From positions 992,001-1,056,000 of the forward strand of contig NADL03000512.1 of the NCBI GenBank assembly GCA_002205965.3: DNA of 64,000 bases, given 5' to 3'. A program made the position numbers and the translations under genes. The notes under the pieces are model-generated. The model was not told where the DNA came from. It worked only from the letters and a program-made list of their open reading frames with translations, and did not search any database. This stretch comes from Kappaphycus alvarezii. Lineage: Eukaryota > Rhodophyta > Florideophyceae > Gigartinales > Solieriaceae. Position 1 is the stretch's first letter. The number at the start of each line of letters is the position of its first letter. Positions 23,001 through 33,959 of this stretch are shown in pieces.

Positions 23001-23044
23001 ATGTACAGTACAACACATTTTTGTACTGTACTGTACTGTACTGA
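23001..23044. repeat. TACTGTAC tandem/palindromic repeat
   Basis: Two clusters of TGTACAGTAC and TTGTACTGTACTGTACTGTA separated by a short spacer form an imperfect inverted repeat. Similar tracts lie at 23907-23922, 24291-24324, 28664-28688, 30887-30898 and 49863-49966. Here it is downstream of the repeat-protein gene. Confidence 0.8.
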
Positions 23045-23137
23045 ACATCCAAAGTTCTGGTACGGTACGTGACTTTACCCGTCTCAGCCAAGCCGTACAC
23101 TCCCCGCTCATCATCGACCGACAGGCAAGGCATCGTC

Positions 23138-23725
23138 CTACACAAGAAGTTTCCTGCCCGAAGCAACGCCAACAGCCGACCTCCCAGTCCCCTGTATAAC
23201 AGTAAGCACAGCAGCGCCCGCGCCAGTAGCGGTATACCCAGCGCCCTGTATAGAAACTCCTACACCAGCCCCAAGCGCCGTGGCATTGATACCCGCCGCA
23301 TTGACAGCGACGAGAACACCGAGTGCAAGCGCGCTTAAATTGTTACCCAAAGCGACACTAGTAAAGGATATGCCGACGAGAGCGGTGGAGAGTATGTTAC
23401 CGATGCCGATGGAGATGTTTGAGGTGGCGAAGGGCACGCAGACGATTGCGTTTCCGACGAGGAGGCGGATGTTGACGGAGCCTGATAAGGCGAAGACGAT
23501 GACGTTGCCGCCGGTGGCGGAGATGGTGAGGTTGACGTGACGAGCGAAGATGACGACTGTGCCGCAGTTGAAGCGGAGGTTGATGAGGGCGTCTTGGACT
23601 TTGTAGATGCGTTTGCCTTTGTTGAAGCTTTCGTTGATGATAGTGGGGGACTTTTGGGGGCCGTCGGAGGGGAGAATGGGTTGCTCGGGGTCAGAGGGGT
23701 TGGGCGTGTGGATGGGGTCTGTCAT
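23138..23725 (-). CDS. Gly/Val/Ala-rich repeat protein (possible beta-solenoid), 195 aa
   Basis: The minus-strand frame is open from 24079, but the first 118 codons cover TACTGTAC repeats and read unlike protein. The ATG at 23725 (MTDPIHTPNPSDPEQP) is preferred. After a Pro/Ser-rich, proteolysis-like leader of about 35 residues and a charged NKGKRIYKVQDALINLRF segment, some 130 residues consist of imperfect 19-20-residue units such as VNLTISATGGNVIVFALSG and NISIGIGNILSTALVGISF. Alternating hydrophobic and small residues with recurring G-N turns suggest a beta-helix or solenoid. There is no signal peptide from this start and no known family recognised. The frame is unbroken, unlike most genes here. 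Confidence 0.55.
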   Translation of the reverse strand: MTDPIHTPNPSDPEQPILPSDGPQKSPTIINESFNKGKRIYKVQDALINLRFNCGTVVIFARHVNLTISATGGNVIVFALSGSVNIRLLVGNAIVCVPFATSNISIGIGNILSTALVGISFTSVALGNNLSALALGVLVAVNAAGINATALGAGVGVSIQGAGYTATGAGAAVLTVIQGTGRSAVGVASGRKLLV

Positions 23726-26700
23726 GGTGGGGGTTTGAATGGTGGCGGATTTGTTGCGGAGGAGACGGTAACGCGGGGTGAATGAGGTGAATAAATATCG
23801 TTGTGGTCGAGGGCAAGGCGAGAGGTTGGAGGTGACGAGGGCAAGCTTGCAAAAAGTTGGGAGCTGCACGTAGAAAGCGTGAGCAGCACGTGTGAAGCAG
23901 CATACTGTAAAGTACAGTACAGTGATGTGTACAGTTAATGTTGTTGTCGCGTGCAAAATAATATTGTACCCGTAAATAGCAGATATAAAGTACAATACTG
24001 TAATGTACTTAATCAGCACAGCATCGAACGGGAACAATCGGCAAACAGATTGGAACAAATTCTGTAACAGTAACAGCATTCCGAATCCCTCGCTCCAAAA
24101 TTTTCACTTTTGCTAAATTCCTCTATCCGCCCAGCAATGCAATGCTACTGCACAAAGCGAAGCGGACCGCGGCGCAACGCAATTGGTCAACCAATAATCT
24201 TACAACTGTCAAAAATACACAGTATGAGCCATCGCTGAGAGTCTATCAGATGCAGCACCCCAAAATCCTAATTTCTTACGGAAACCTCTACGTACAGTAC
24301 TGTACTGTACTGTACTGTACGTACAAACTACATAGTTACCCATCACCGTTGAGCATCAGTTCATCGCTGGACACAAATCTTGCATCAGAACTAGGTTCAC
24401 CAAAACCATCTTCAGCGAGACCGAGGTGCAATCACGGCATTCAATTTTTGATAGCTGCCCCTAACGACCAAACATTCACGTGGGAGGCGTTTCCACTCGC
24501 GGCATCTTCACAAGGCAAACGTCCGTTGTCACAGATTGCCGGACTCAATTTCAAAATATCATCAATCTTCACTAACCACGAGCTATAGCTGGAGCTCTTA
24601 TTCAACCGATGACGATGCGAAAGGGGCGTAAACTTAATTCGCTGACAACCTGAAAGCAAAGGCGTGAGGTCGGAGTGCTTCTGTTAATCATGATTTTATG
24701 GATGCTCTGCTTGTTATGATTCATTTTCTTTACTCTTGGACCAAGTATGCACCTCTGCATTAGATACTACTGTTATTTGCCATAGAAAATGCACTGTTTA
24801 TCGTCTACATTTTACAGGAAACTCGGGCTAAAAGTTTAGTATCCAGGGATGTCCATTATGTTTGTATAAAGGAGGTGTCGGGAATACAGGTAGGGAACAA
24901 CCCCGGTTAATTAATGGAGTCTGCCTGTGAAAAGAAGAGGATTTTGACAGCTGGATGGTTTGCTTATGAAAACGATACGAATAAATTTGATTAGATGTAC
25001 CCGTTGTTACATTATTCTTCAGAATCCAGAGTGCTCTAACTTTAAAGTTGACTCGCCTACCTACACAGCTATATTCTATTGCGATTAGATCGATGTAAAA
25101 CGATTGTAATGCAGAGTGTATTGAGAACAATCACAACTGCATTTAGGTGAGAAGAACAATACGGCCAGCGCGGAAAATAATCGCATGAATAACGCCACTC
25201 TTCAGAAAACAAATCGTACCGTACAGCAGTGTCGCATTCGTACTGAAGAGTTGCCGGAATGAATGCAACACTTCTGTTTCAGGCGCCAGCGTCGCAAGTG
25301 GCAATTGCGACGAGTGGGGGGATGGAAGATGCCATTCCTTCGCCCATTACATGGGTTTAAATGTCCTTTCAATCGGCGAAAGAGTTGCATCTCTTATCCC
25401 CATGCGAACAAACATGACGCCGCATGGTAGAAATTGTAGTCCCTCGAGTCATGAGTCCCAAGCACATTACTGCGCCAAACAAGGAAGAATAGGAGTGAGC
25501 CGAACATATCCGCAACATTGACATCACAATGCCCCGTAATGACGAAGAGGCTGATGTAACAAAAATCGGAACCCGAATACGCATATCCCTTCCCACGTCC
25601 AATCCATTCGCTGTGAACCAACCTGAATTCCCCTTGCTGACCACGCGCAAAAGGCGCGATTACAGGGCATCGAATTTTCTTCATTATATTACAGTTGGCT
25701 CGCACAGTTGGGGCGGCTGAGGGGCCTCATGAGAATCCGAAAGATCAGCGTCATCTCTACCGATTTGATGATGAAGCATGAAAAGGGGAGTATGGGCCTT
25801 ACGCCAACGGATGTGCGTGTTACCCTGGGCCAGGGGGCGGGTACAAGTAGACGACAGTTGTACAAGAATAGCGCAACGTTTTCTGAGCGCAATGTTTAAA
25901 TTGTGTTCATTTATCTACAACCCAACGACTTCACATGAATTCAACTGCCAACTGGCCGGAAAAGGCACCTAAGGAGAGCATTCGGTTGGAATAAGCTTAT
26001 CATGAGCTCGAGCTGAAAAGTTGACGAATGGTACGTCCTTTCGCCATCGGTCCACCTGTAGAGTGATTGATTTCTCACATATCAAGAATTTCTGCGGTCA
26101 GAGGCTGTGGCACCATACAGCGCCACGCAATGTTTCTAATGCAGTTTTGAATATGAGAGGCTATTGTGCTTCGAGGCGGGTCTACGGCATCAAGGATTTG
26201 CATTACAGTAGAATTGTGCGCGACATTTGTGGCTTTCAGAACGTTGTGATGACATAGTGACAAACAGCATTAAACCATATGCACGGCACGGTGCTATACG
26301 GTACAGTGATAAGTGATAGTAGTGAGTTGAGCAGTGCTGGTCGTGGAGATTAATCTCAGTGCCCGTGCTTTCCACCGTCGCTGGCTGTTCGGTAAGACAC
26401 AAGCGACCCTTCGACGACAAACAAATTCGGTGCGACTTATATGTTTCTTGTCCCAAAAACTGAAAGCTAACGTACGTAGCAGCCACAAAATGTCCATTCC
26501 ACATCCATTTCAAATATGCTTATGCTTATCTGCCTTCTACTTGTGTTTGTTTCCTTGCACGAAAAAATAAACATTCCAGCGCCAAAGAAACTTCACACAA
26601 CTCGCACCCGCACCATACTACATTATAAAAACTAACTGCCCAACAACCTCATTTGTTCATTCCCGACATGTTCTCCTTGTAACAATAACTCCTCTCCCCA

Positions 26701-26815
26701 TGTCCCATATCTCATGTCCTCGCCAGCCAACCTAGTAAAATTACACACACACACTCGGGTCCCCACACCTTACCTTGCACTCCACCAATCCACACTTACT
26801 CTGCATTAAGCCCCC
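23726..26815. other. About 3 kb without a recognised gene
   Basis: Several ORFs of 60-150 codons exist (24142-24588 plus, 24441-24659, 25394-25705 and 25369-25650 minus, 26190-26513 minus), and none shows a known motif. The plus ORF at 24142 runs straight across a TACTGTAC repeat, which argues against it. TACTGTAC tracts occur at 23907-23922 and 24291-24324. Small unrecognised genes with indels remain possible given the condition of the neighbours. Confidence 0.3.
24291..24324. repeat. TACTGTAC palindromic array
   Basis: Five near-perfect TGTAC/GTAC units between CGTAC borders make the whole tract almost its own reverse complement. Confidence 0.9.
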
Positions 26816-27817
26816 CTAACGGTCCCACCCGTGCCGGCCCTCCAACTTCCTCGCCCGCTTCCATTTGTGCCATTCGTTCCTCCTCCACCTGTTGATTAAT
26901 AAGCCTCGTAATCTCCTCCTCCTCTGGATATGCCGGCCGAGGTATCCATCCGTCACAGCACTAGCCTGTCTTCTCGTGCACTGCAAAAAGCATATGGCCT
27001 CCCATCCGCGCAAATCATCCTCAACATGTGCGCCATTCCGATTCCTCTTCTTGAACGATTCTGCCGTGGTGACATTATTCCACATCAAATACAAATGAAA
27101 GCCAGTCAAGCCTCCGTGAACGCCAAGGCCAAAATACAAACCAATATCACCACAAGATTCACAGCGACCGCGCCGCCAACGCTCTTCTCAACGACTCGCC
27201 ATAACTAATATCCGGAAAGTCGTCGCGAAAGCCAGCGGCCGACCAGTGAATGGTCAAGACGGAGACGGTGATAGCCAGAATCTCTGCGATGGTGGCGACG
27301 GATACAAAAGTAAAATACGAGCGATAGTTGCGTAAGCCGATATCGTTTCCCAACCAAGGGCAATGATGATCGAAGCGACGCACGCAGTTGTTACACGTCG
27401 CACAATGACTGGTCCTGGCGGTCTCCAAATGCGACAAGTCTCACAATATTTGACCAAGATAGGCCTGCCATGATATATCAAGCGACGCTCCCTTACAGAA
27501 GGTGCAGCGGCATGACTTGCAGGGGTGCTGGTAGCCCTGGGAATAATACCCGGATCGGTAGTGGCAGCCAAATAAGCGGACCAGATGGTGATGGTGAAGG
27601 ATATGATTTGGCCGACGAGCAAGGGATGCGACCATGGGATGATTGCGGAAGAGAAAGGGAAGGCGACGGCGAGTTCTGCGGCAAAGACGGAGAGGGCGAT
27701 GAGTAGGGTAAGTATGGTGCCACGATAGTCAGGTCCGGTCATGCAAAGGCCATGGCACCATACTCGGGAGCGACCGTTTGTAGCGGCGGGGGCATAGCGG
27801 GTGGGACGTGCACCCAT
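26816..27817 (-). CDS. DHHC-type protein S-acyltransferase, with several frame breaks
   Basis: The start ATG at 27817 gives [10 protein letters not shown] and then a [20 protein letters not shown] block, the usual cytosolic lead into transmembrane helix 1 ([20 protein letters not shown]). A second hydrophobic helix follows ([18 protein letters not shown]), then DPGIIPR, the conserved DPG motif. [12 protein letters not shown] continues, after a one-base frame change near 27415, as [20 protein letters not shown] and [12 protein letters not shown]: the Cys-rich domain with an intact DHHC. A third helix ([20 protein letters not shown]) precedes a second frame change near 27180 into the fourth helix ([21 protein letters not shown]). 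A third near 27120 leads to [20 protein letters not shown] with the family TTxE motif, ending in a basic tail at 26816. The enzyme palmitoylates cysteines of membrane-associated proteins, probably in the endomembranes. All family motifs survive, so the breaks may be sequence errors. Confidence 0.85.
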
Positions 27818-27834
27818 GGTTGGTTTGACTCGGT

Positions 27835-28560
27835 GTGAGAGGAGGGGCGAGTGACGGGGGGTGGGTGATTACGAAGTTGAACTGCGATGGGACGGGGAGA
27901 GGGAGAGGGAGAGGGAGGAGGGGAGGGGGAGGGAGGGGCTTTGTGTGGACAAAGCCCCTGGATGGTGAGTGGTGGAGATGGGGAATGGAGGTTGGATGTA
28001 AAGGGGAGGGGGGAGGTGGGTGGAGGTGGGTTGAGGGTTGTTATGGTGGCTATTTGTGTGTAGTGGAGGGGGTAATGGTATGGTATATGGAGCGGGTGGG
28101 GCGGGCGGGGGTAGAAGGACAAGGGATTGAAAGTGGATAAGGTGTGTATGTGGTGTGTGTGTGGTGTGTGGGTGGGATGGAGTATTGTGGGACTGATGTG
28201 ACGACGGGTAGCGGTTAAGGGGGACAGAATGAGGGAAAGGGAGGATGGGAAAAGGAGGAGGAGGTTGAAAACAGGGCCGGAGAGAGGGGACGGGGTTGAA
28301 GTGGGTGGGGGTGGAGATGTCTTTGAGTAATTTCGGTAGAGGTGGGGAAGGGGGATGGGTGAGGGGCGAAGAAAGGATTGGATGAGATGGACGGGGAAAA
28401 TGGGAAGGATGTTTTTGCAAGGGATGAAAGGGAACGACGGAACGTAGGAACAAAGAGAGCAAGGGAACGAAGGAGGATGACGGGGGGCAAGCAGTGGTTG
28501 ATTAGTCCCAGTTATGACGGGGTGGCGGTGGCAGGGGCATGAAAGTTGGCGAAGATGGGG
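27835..28560. other. Purine-rich (plus) / pyrimidine-rich (minus) block upstream of the DHHC gene
   Basis: The plus strand is almost wholly G and A with some T, including GAGGGAGAGGGAGAGGGAGG near 27896 and a GTGTGTGG tract near 28150. The long minus ORF across it (28569-27739) encodes only Pro/Ser/His/Leu low-complexity sequence and runs into the DHHC gene in the wrong frame, so it is not called. It could act as the DHHC 5' region or promoter. Confidence 0.5.
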
Positions 28561-28596
28561 TGAAATCAAGATGGGTTTACGGACAAGTTGGAGCCG

Positions 28597-28648
28597 TTTT
28601 TTATTTTATTTTATTTTATTTTCTTATTTTCTTTTCGTTTATTTTCCT
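28597..28648. repeat. (TTTTA)n microsatellite
   Basis: At least five TTTTA units followed by degenerate T-rich units. It is followed at 28664-28688 by a TACTGTAC tract. Both lie in the spacer between the DHHC promoter side and the 3' end of the coiled-coil gene. Confidence 0.9.
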
Positions 28649-28741
28649 TTGACGTTACACAATGGTACTGTACTTTACTGTACTGTATATTGGCGCCTTT
28701 CAAAAAGAGCTTTTTAGAGGCAACCGATGCAACAATTCAGT

Positions 28742-30751
28742 TCAATACAGTAGAAAAAAAGGGCAACCATCCGTTTTCACAACGGCCCCATCTTTCGCTA
28801 CAGTTTCAAAGTAGGTAAGGTTGCGATTCGCCCCAACCCAGTTACAATTTGTATAAATCATAAATCTCCATCGCGTGCAGCCAGCCCTTTCCTCCCACAC
28901 CTCAATTGCCTTGAGCACCCGGTCACACTCCACTGCAATGCTACCGCCCTTGCCAATTCCCTCCCCAACAACTCCCAACAATACATTCCTCGTCCCAACC
29001 GCCACACCACCTTCCTCCACAGCCAAGCATACAACCTTTCCACAACCCACTACCATCCCCACATCCCCCTTTCCAATTCCCCGAATAAACAAATTGGCAG
29101 CAACTTCTCCCCCACCACATTCCACAACCACATACGGTGCCCATATCACCCCCTCATCAACATCCCCACAACTCTTCTCACACCCTCCACTCCACCCCTG
29201 CCCTCCCTCACCATCTTACATACCTTAACATAACCCCTCTCCACAAATCCCCACTCCACTCCCCTCCATCCCTCTCCCTCCCCTTCGACCTCCTCCTCCA
29301 TAGCCAACCGACTCACAATATCAACCAACCCAACAGCTTCCCGTTCAGCCTCTTCATTCCCCCCACCAATCCACTCCAACCCAGCCTCACAGCAAATAGC
29401 CTTTCGAACCTCTCCCCTCCCTCCTCAACCTCCCCAACCCCACATCCACCCCCAATCATTACCCTCATACATCCCGCCGCCACATCCCCATCCTTCTCCT
29501 CCGTCCCAACCTCCAAGCAACTCCTCACACTTCCATAATCCCACTCCTTCCCCTCCCAACCCCTCTCCTACACTCCCCACAAAACGTCAAAATCCTCCAC
29601 AAACACTCCAACCCCACCATCTTCGCCCCCCGACCTCCCTTCAACAACCCCCCCAACCCCTCCATCAAATCCCACCACCCCCATCCCCATCCATCGCCCT
29701 CAGCATCCCATCCCGCAACCCGTACACTCGCAATCTCGTTGCAATCTCCAGTAACCGTTCCCCCATATCCCCCCAAACACCTCCCTTCTCAACACCCCAT
29801 ACTCCCATACCCCCTCCGACATCCGTACGCCCCATCCATGCTCCACCCCATGCCCACTCCTCTCCCCCCTCCCTGAATCCTCCACCCCCCTCTTCCTTCC
29901 TGCCCGCCACTCGCCCTCCCCCTTCTCTTCCGCCCCCCCACTTCCCCACCTTCCCCCTTTCCTCCCGTCTGCGTCAAACCATCCCCTTGCGTCAACCCAC
30001 CCTCACCCCCACCCCCCTCCAATCTACCCCCAGCACTACTCACCCTTCTCTTCCGCTTCACCTTTTTCACAACCGTCCTCCCACCCGTATACCAACTACC
30101 CCACCACCTGTCAAACTCCTCCCCCCACCCCACTGAGTCCCCTCCACAACCTCCCCCTCACCACCCCCAACCCCTCCACCACCCCTCCTCTTCTCCCGAT
30201 CCTTCGCCTCCCCCAACTCATGCTCCGCATACATTAAACGTTCCTTCATCCCCACCATTTCCCGTTGCATCAACTCCAACTCCCTCTTCAACCGCCCCTT
30301 CTCACTCTCCAACTGCGCCACATCCACCGCACCACTAGTCACACCACTCCCATTCGTCCCCGCCCTCACATTCAGTCTCCCCGCCTGTATCTGATTCTGC
30401 AACGCACGCACCTTGTTCCGGTAATTCGCCACCTCACCCGCATGTTCCGCCCGCAGTTGATCAGCTGCGCGTCACGTTGTTGCAATGCAAGCGCGTAAGG
30501 GTCGCAGTCGGATGGATGGCATGTGGGGTTTGACGCGGTGTTGTAGGCGTTGTGGCGTTGCATGGCGTGGCCAGCACGGCGTGTGCCATGGGTTGCGGCT
30601 GTCGTGTGGGCGGTTGTGCTGCGCCTGGGGCCGTGCATGTGTTGCGTGACGGTGTCGCCGCGTTTCGTGCGGCTGTGTAGCGCGCCTCGAATTCGCTCAC
30701 CTCGTCCGCTATGCGGAGCCATTCTTCGTCGGAGTCTTCTTCAGGATGCAT
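28742..30751 (-). CDS. Coiled-coil protein with helical C-terminal region; several frame breaks; ATRIP-like layout is only a guess
   Basis: The ATG at 30751 opens MHPEEDSDEEWLRIADEVSE, an acidic start. After a Thr/Pro/Arg-rich linker and frame changes near 30560 and 30450, a coiled coil follows (ALALQQRDAQL, then AEHAGEVANYRNKVRALQNQ, later LESEKGRLKRELELMQREMV). A Gly/Arg-rich linker with a basic KKVKRKRR motif (about 30065) could be a nuclear signal. The rest, in three alternating frames, is helical: GERLLEIATRLRVYGLRDGM, WRILTFCGECRRGVG, EREAVGLVDIVSRLAMEEEV and ANLFIRGIGKGDVGMVVGCG. It ends at 28742. An acidic N-terminus, coiled coil, nuclear signal and helical-repeat C-terminus recall ATRIP/Rad26, but no diagnostic motif was found. 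The coding strand is very G-rich; G-run indels could explain the breaks. It is divergently arranged with POP1. Confidence 0.45.
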
Positions 30752-31070
30752 GGTAGAGAGGGGGAGCGGGGGCGGGAGCGGAGGGAGAAGCGCGCGGACT
30801 GGTGCGATTTGAGCAGCTGCAAGCTATGGGTCCTGCCTGACGGAGTAATTTGACTCCTTTTTTTGATCCGAGCCGAGCCTATGGGACAGTACTGTACGCT
30901 GGAAAAAGCCCCTTCCCGTCGACACCAAAGACCATGGCAATGTGATTCTTTTCTCATTTTAATTGCCCCGCATCGACGGGTGCCCTCCTCTCAGACGTGA
31001 AAACATTCACATTGACAGCAACCCGTCGATCCTATCCCTGATCCTATCCTCGATCCTATCCCCCCAAAAC
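30752..31070. promoter_or_regulatory. Shared intergenic region between the coiled-coil gene and POP1
   Basis: About 320 bases separate the two divergent start codons. It contains ACAGTACTGTAC at 30887-30898 and a repeated CCTATCCTCGATCCTATCC-like tract near 31030-31060. No clear TATA box is visible. A bidirectional promoter is the natural reading, inferred from gene orientation only. Confidence 0.4.
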
Positions 31071-33207
31071 ATGCCTCGCAAGACCCGTCCCTCTACCTCA
31101 CCTCATATCGCCCCTCGAAACGGCCTCATGTCCCCTCCCTACCCTCAATCCCCTCCCTCGACGTAGTCGACTTTACCCTGACCCGAACCGCAGAACTCCA
31201 GTCCCTCCGCCAAGCAGCCAAGCTATCAACCCCAATCGTCGCGTTTTTCAAACCCTTTCTTGGCATGCTCGTCGTCGCACAATGTCCCATTCCTCCCATC
31301 GAATGCCTCACCATCTCCGCCTTCTCCATCAAAAGCAACTTGCAAAGCAAAACAAACCTGACAAACCCAAACACCCTTCCGGAAAGGCACGAATGAGAAA
31401 GTATCGCAAAAAGCTTCGCTTTTGGATCGCTGTCAGGAAGTTACGTTGGCGAAAGCACGGCTGGCTGGAAACGCATGTCTGGCATGCAAAAAGGTTTCGC
31501 ATGTGTGATATCGGTGGCTTCAAATTGCCACAACGGTGTAACGATCGCGGCAACAGGAGTTGCTTCCGTGCAGTCCGAAACGCTTGTATTGTACATGACG
31601 CCAGTTATATGCAAATAGTTGAGGTATCATCTGAGGAAACGGCCCATTTGAAAACGGTTCTGAAGAGGAATATGCCTTGGGAGCACGGGCGTCGCTCTTG
31701 TACAGATCCCGCCGTGGGAGGACGTCGTTGTGTCAGGGCCGTATGCATCTATGAGGGGGAAGGTGCTAAGTGTATTGGAGAGATTGATTTGTTATGGCAC
31801 AAGGGCGGGAAAAAACTATGGATGTGGATGAGGCCGCAGCTTGTGGAGCCCGTCATTGCGCTGTTTGGGCTTGTTGAAGGGGTGCAAGCAAAGAAATTGG
31901 TGAGACCTCCCTTATTGTTTCGAATTTTAGGGCCACGTGCTGGCGTCGTGCTTTCTGCAGTCTTGGATGTTGGCGAAATGGGCGATGAGGGAGTTTTTAT
32001 AGGTGGCGTGAGGAATGCGAGTTGCTTGCCAGAGGATTGCGTCTACGTTGGGGAGGCGAGAGATCCGAGGGCAGTTTTCCCCCCGAAAACGATGGGAAAA
32101 CATGCGAGAGAGGTGAGGGAGTTTGGAAAGGAAATTGCAGAGGTATTTCGCGGTGTGAAGGACTCGGAATTATGGGAGGTAGATAGACGGGAGACTTTGT
32201 ATGAGCACGTTTTGAACGGGAAGAAGGCAGAGGGTGGAAACGTGTTGAAGGTTCCATATATTCTGATGCAGCGAGGGGGCCATGAAGGGTTTGCAAGTGG
32301 ATGGGATCTAGTGGTACCAGCGGGATGGGGCATGGTGTTCTGGGCATCTCTGATGTTTTCCAATGGGGCCCGCGCGGCGGGAATGGAGGAAATGCGGATG
32401 ATCAATGTGGAAGCGAGGGAAGCCCTGTTTCCGGAGGATTTTGTGGATAGTCGCGCAGGTTATGAGATGTTAAAAGAAGAGGAACAGGAACTGCAGGAAC
32501 AATACGCAAGGAAACCGAAAGGGAAGCGTGTCAATTACAGGATGTATCGGTTTGCATCGCCCATGTTTCCGGATTTGGAAAATATTTCGAGGAGGGAGAA
32601 GGCGCGAATGAAGGCGGATAGCGATACCGCCCCTGATCTTAAAAGGCCGAAGAGTGAGGAGGAGGACCTACTCAGGGAAGCTGACTTCAAGATTGCACGG
32701 GGAAATGGGGAAGTGCATCTTTACTTGGGTGCTGCATTCTGGACATTTCACAAACGCATGCGGGGACGACAAAATGGTGGCAATTTGCACATCGGGAAAG
32801 TAGCGGAGAAACGTCTCGACGACTGCCACTCGTGTTTTGTACGGGTAAGGATAATGGCGCACGGAAAAGGGGTTCCTAGGAAAAATGCTGTGTTGTATTT
32901 GCCTGCCGTAGAAGATATCAAGCAGATGAAAGAGAAAAGTTTTGAAGGCTTTCGAGAATCTCTTGCAAAGGGCAGTGACGAGGGATTCCATGAGCTGAGG
33001 GAAGCAATGGGTTATGTCACCTACGGTGGATTTTCACTGGGGAGCGGAGGAGGGGAGGGAGTTGGAGTGGCTGCAGTGAGCGGCTTGCTTTCAGTAGTTG
33101 ACAGAGGCGGAGCGGCTGGTGGACGGGACGGTGGGGGGCTGCTGTTGTTTCGAAATGTGAACTCGTTGCACTACCGCGCGGCCGTCGTCAGATTGCAAGG
33201 TTGGTGA
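31071..33207 (+). CDS. POP1: Ribonuclease P/MRP protein subunit POP1
   Basis: The main frame (ATG 31282, 641 codons) holds the POP1 N-domain: MSHSSHRMPHHLR at its start, LETHVWHAKRFRM at about residues 62-74, then CNDRGNRSCFRAVRNACIVH and DASYMQIVEV. The POPLD domain is near residues 340-400 (PAGWGMVFWASLMFSNGARA, then ALFPEDFVDSRAGYEML). The C-terminal block is near 575 (MGYVTYGGFSLGSG, later NVNSLHYRAAVVRL). Real protein extends upstream: frame 2 at 31157-31235 reads SLDVVDFTLTRTAELQSLRQ, and frame 1 at 31240-31281 reads RVFQTLSWHARRR, both matching POP1. An ATG at 31071 (MPRKTRPSTSPHIAPRNG) is the likely start, needing two small frame changes or errors near 31155 and 31235. POP1 is the large scaffold subunit binding the RNA of nuclear RNase P (tRNA 5' maturation) and MRP (rRNA processing). 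Confidence 0.92.
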
Positions 33208-33653
33208 CGTGTAGATGAAGTGCCCGTAATGGTCCATGGATTTGCAAGGAAGACACACGTCATGCAAATGTTGAGCAACATCCGTAAAGAAAGAAACGGG
33301 AACTCATGGTACTTAAGGTTAAGGAGGGTCTGCATTTACCGTAAAGATGAGTGCGATATTGTCCCCAAATGTCGAAATTCCCTTATTTGACCGCAAGTAA
33401 CCCTGGTTTTCATCTGTTTTCAAGCCAACATGCACCGTACATAACAAGTACTAGGGTTGGTTTGCAGACGAGAGATGACCCTCGCGTGGCATCGGCAGTT
33501 CGTAATTCCGCCCAAACTCAACCAGCCAACAGCTTTCCTTTCCAACGTAAATGCTGAGGAACTACCACCTGTCCGTCTTGTTGCCATATCCGACATTCAA
33601 CACTCATACAAACCTTACCATTCTATCAATGTAACTCGCACCATCGCCCTGTC
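33208..33653. other. Spacer after POP1, no gene recognised
   Basis: Overlapping plus ORFs (33351-33557, 33457-33693) have no known motif. The second runs into the dispersed repeat that begins at 33654. Confidence 0.3.
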
Positions 33654-33757
33654 GCTGCACGTGGCCGACGTGGACCACCCGGTTAGTACTTAGCTAGCGG
33701 TATAGTCGGATCCTGCAGCGGACACCGGTTTTACTGATGCCGTAAAGTTACACGGAC
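33654..33757 (+). repeat. Dispersed ~100-bp repeat (CTGCACGTG family), copy 1, left inverted arm
   Basis: It begins GCTGCACGTGGCCGACGTGG and runs through CGGTTAGTACTTAGC and GTATAGTCGGATCCTGCAG to a CCGTAAAGTTAC end. The same order of blocks occurs inverted at 37181-37273 and direct at 47345-47454. Copies 1 and 2 face each other, as terminal inverted repeats would. Confidence 0.75.
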
Positions 33758-33959
33758 ACAGCCTATTCTACTATTTCTTGATCCTCTTCAATTATCTTTG
33801 GACGGGTTTACTTGAAGGGGTTGGTATGCTTAATTTTCCTGCTAAGAGCAATCGCAGACTAGGACTACTGTAAATAGGGTAACCACTTACTGTACATACC
33901 CTCAGAACGGAGGCTCTCTGGAATACGCTGTAAATAATTTCAAGTTGCGGCCTAGGTGT

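Noticed and set aside
23726-24079. N-terminal extension of the repeat-protein frame
   Set aside because: It reads through TACTGTAC repeats and upstream DNA and gives Cys/Tyr/Leu-rich sequence unlike the rest; the ATG at 23725 is a better start.
27739-28569. 276-codon minus ORF upstream of the DHHC gene
   Set aside because: It is low-complexity Pro/Ser/His sequence produced by the pyrimidine-rich strand and is out of frame with the DHHC motifs.
28665-31282. Introns explaining frame changes in the DHHC, coiled-coil and POP1 genes
   Set aside because: The changes need one or two bases and leave no room for GT...AG introns with coding sequence intact on both sides.
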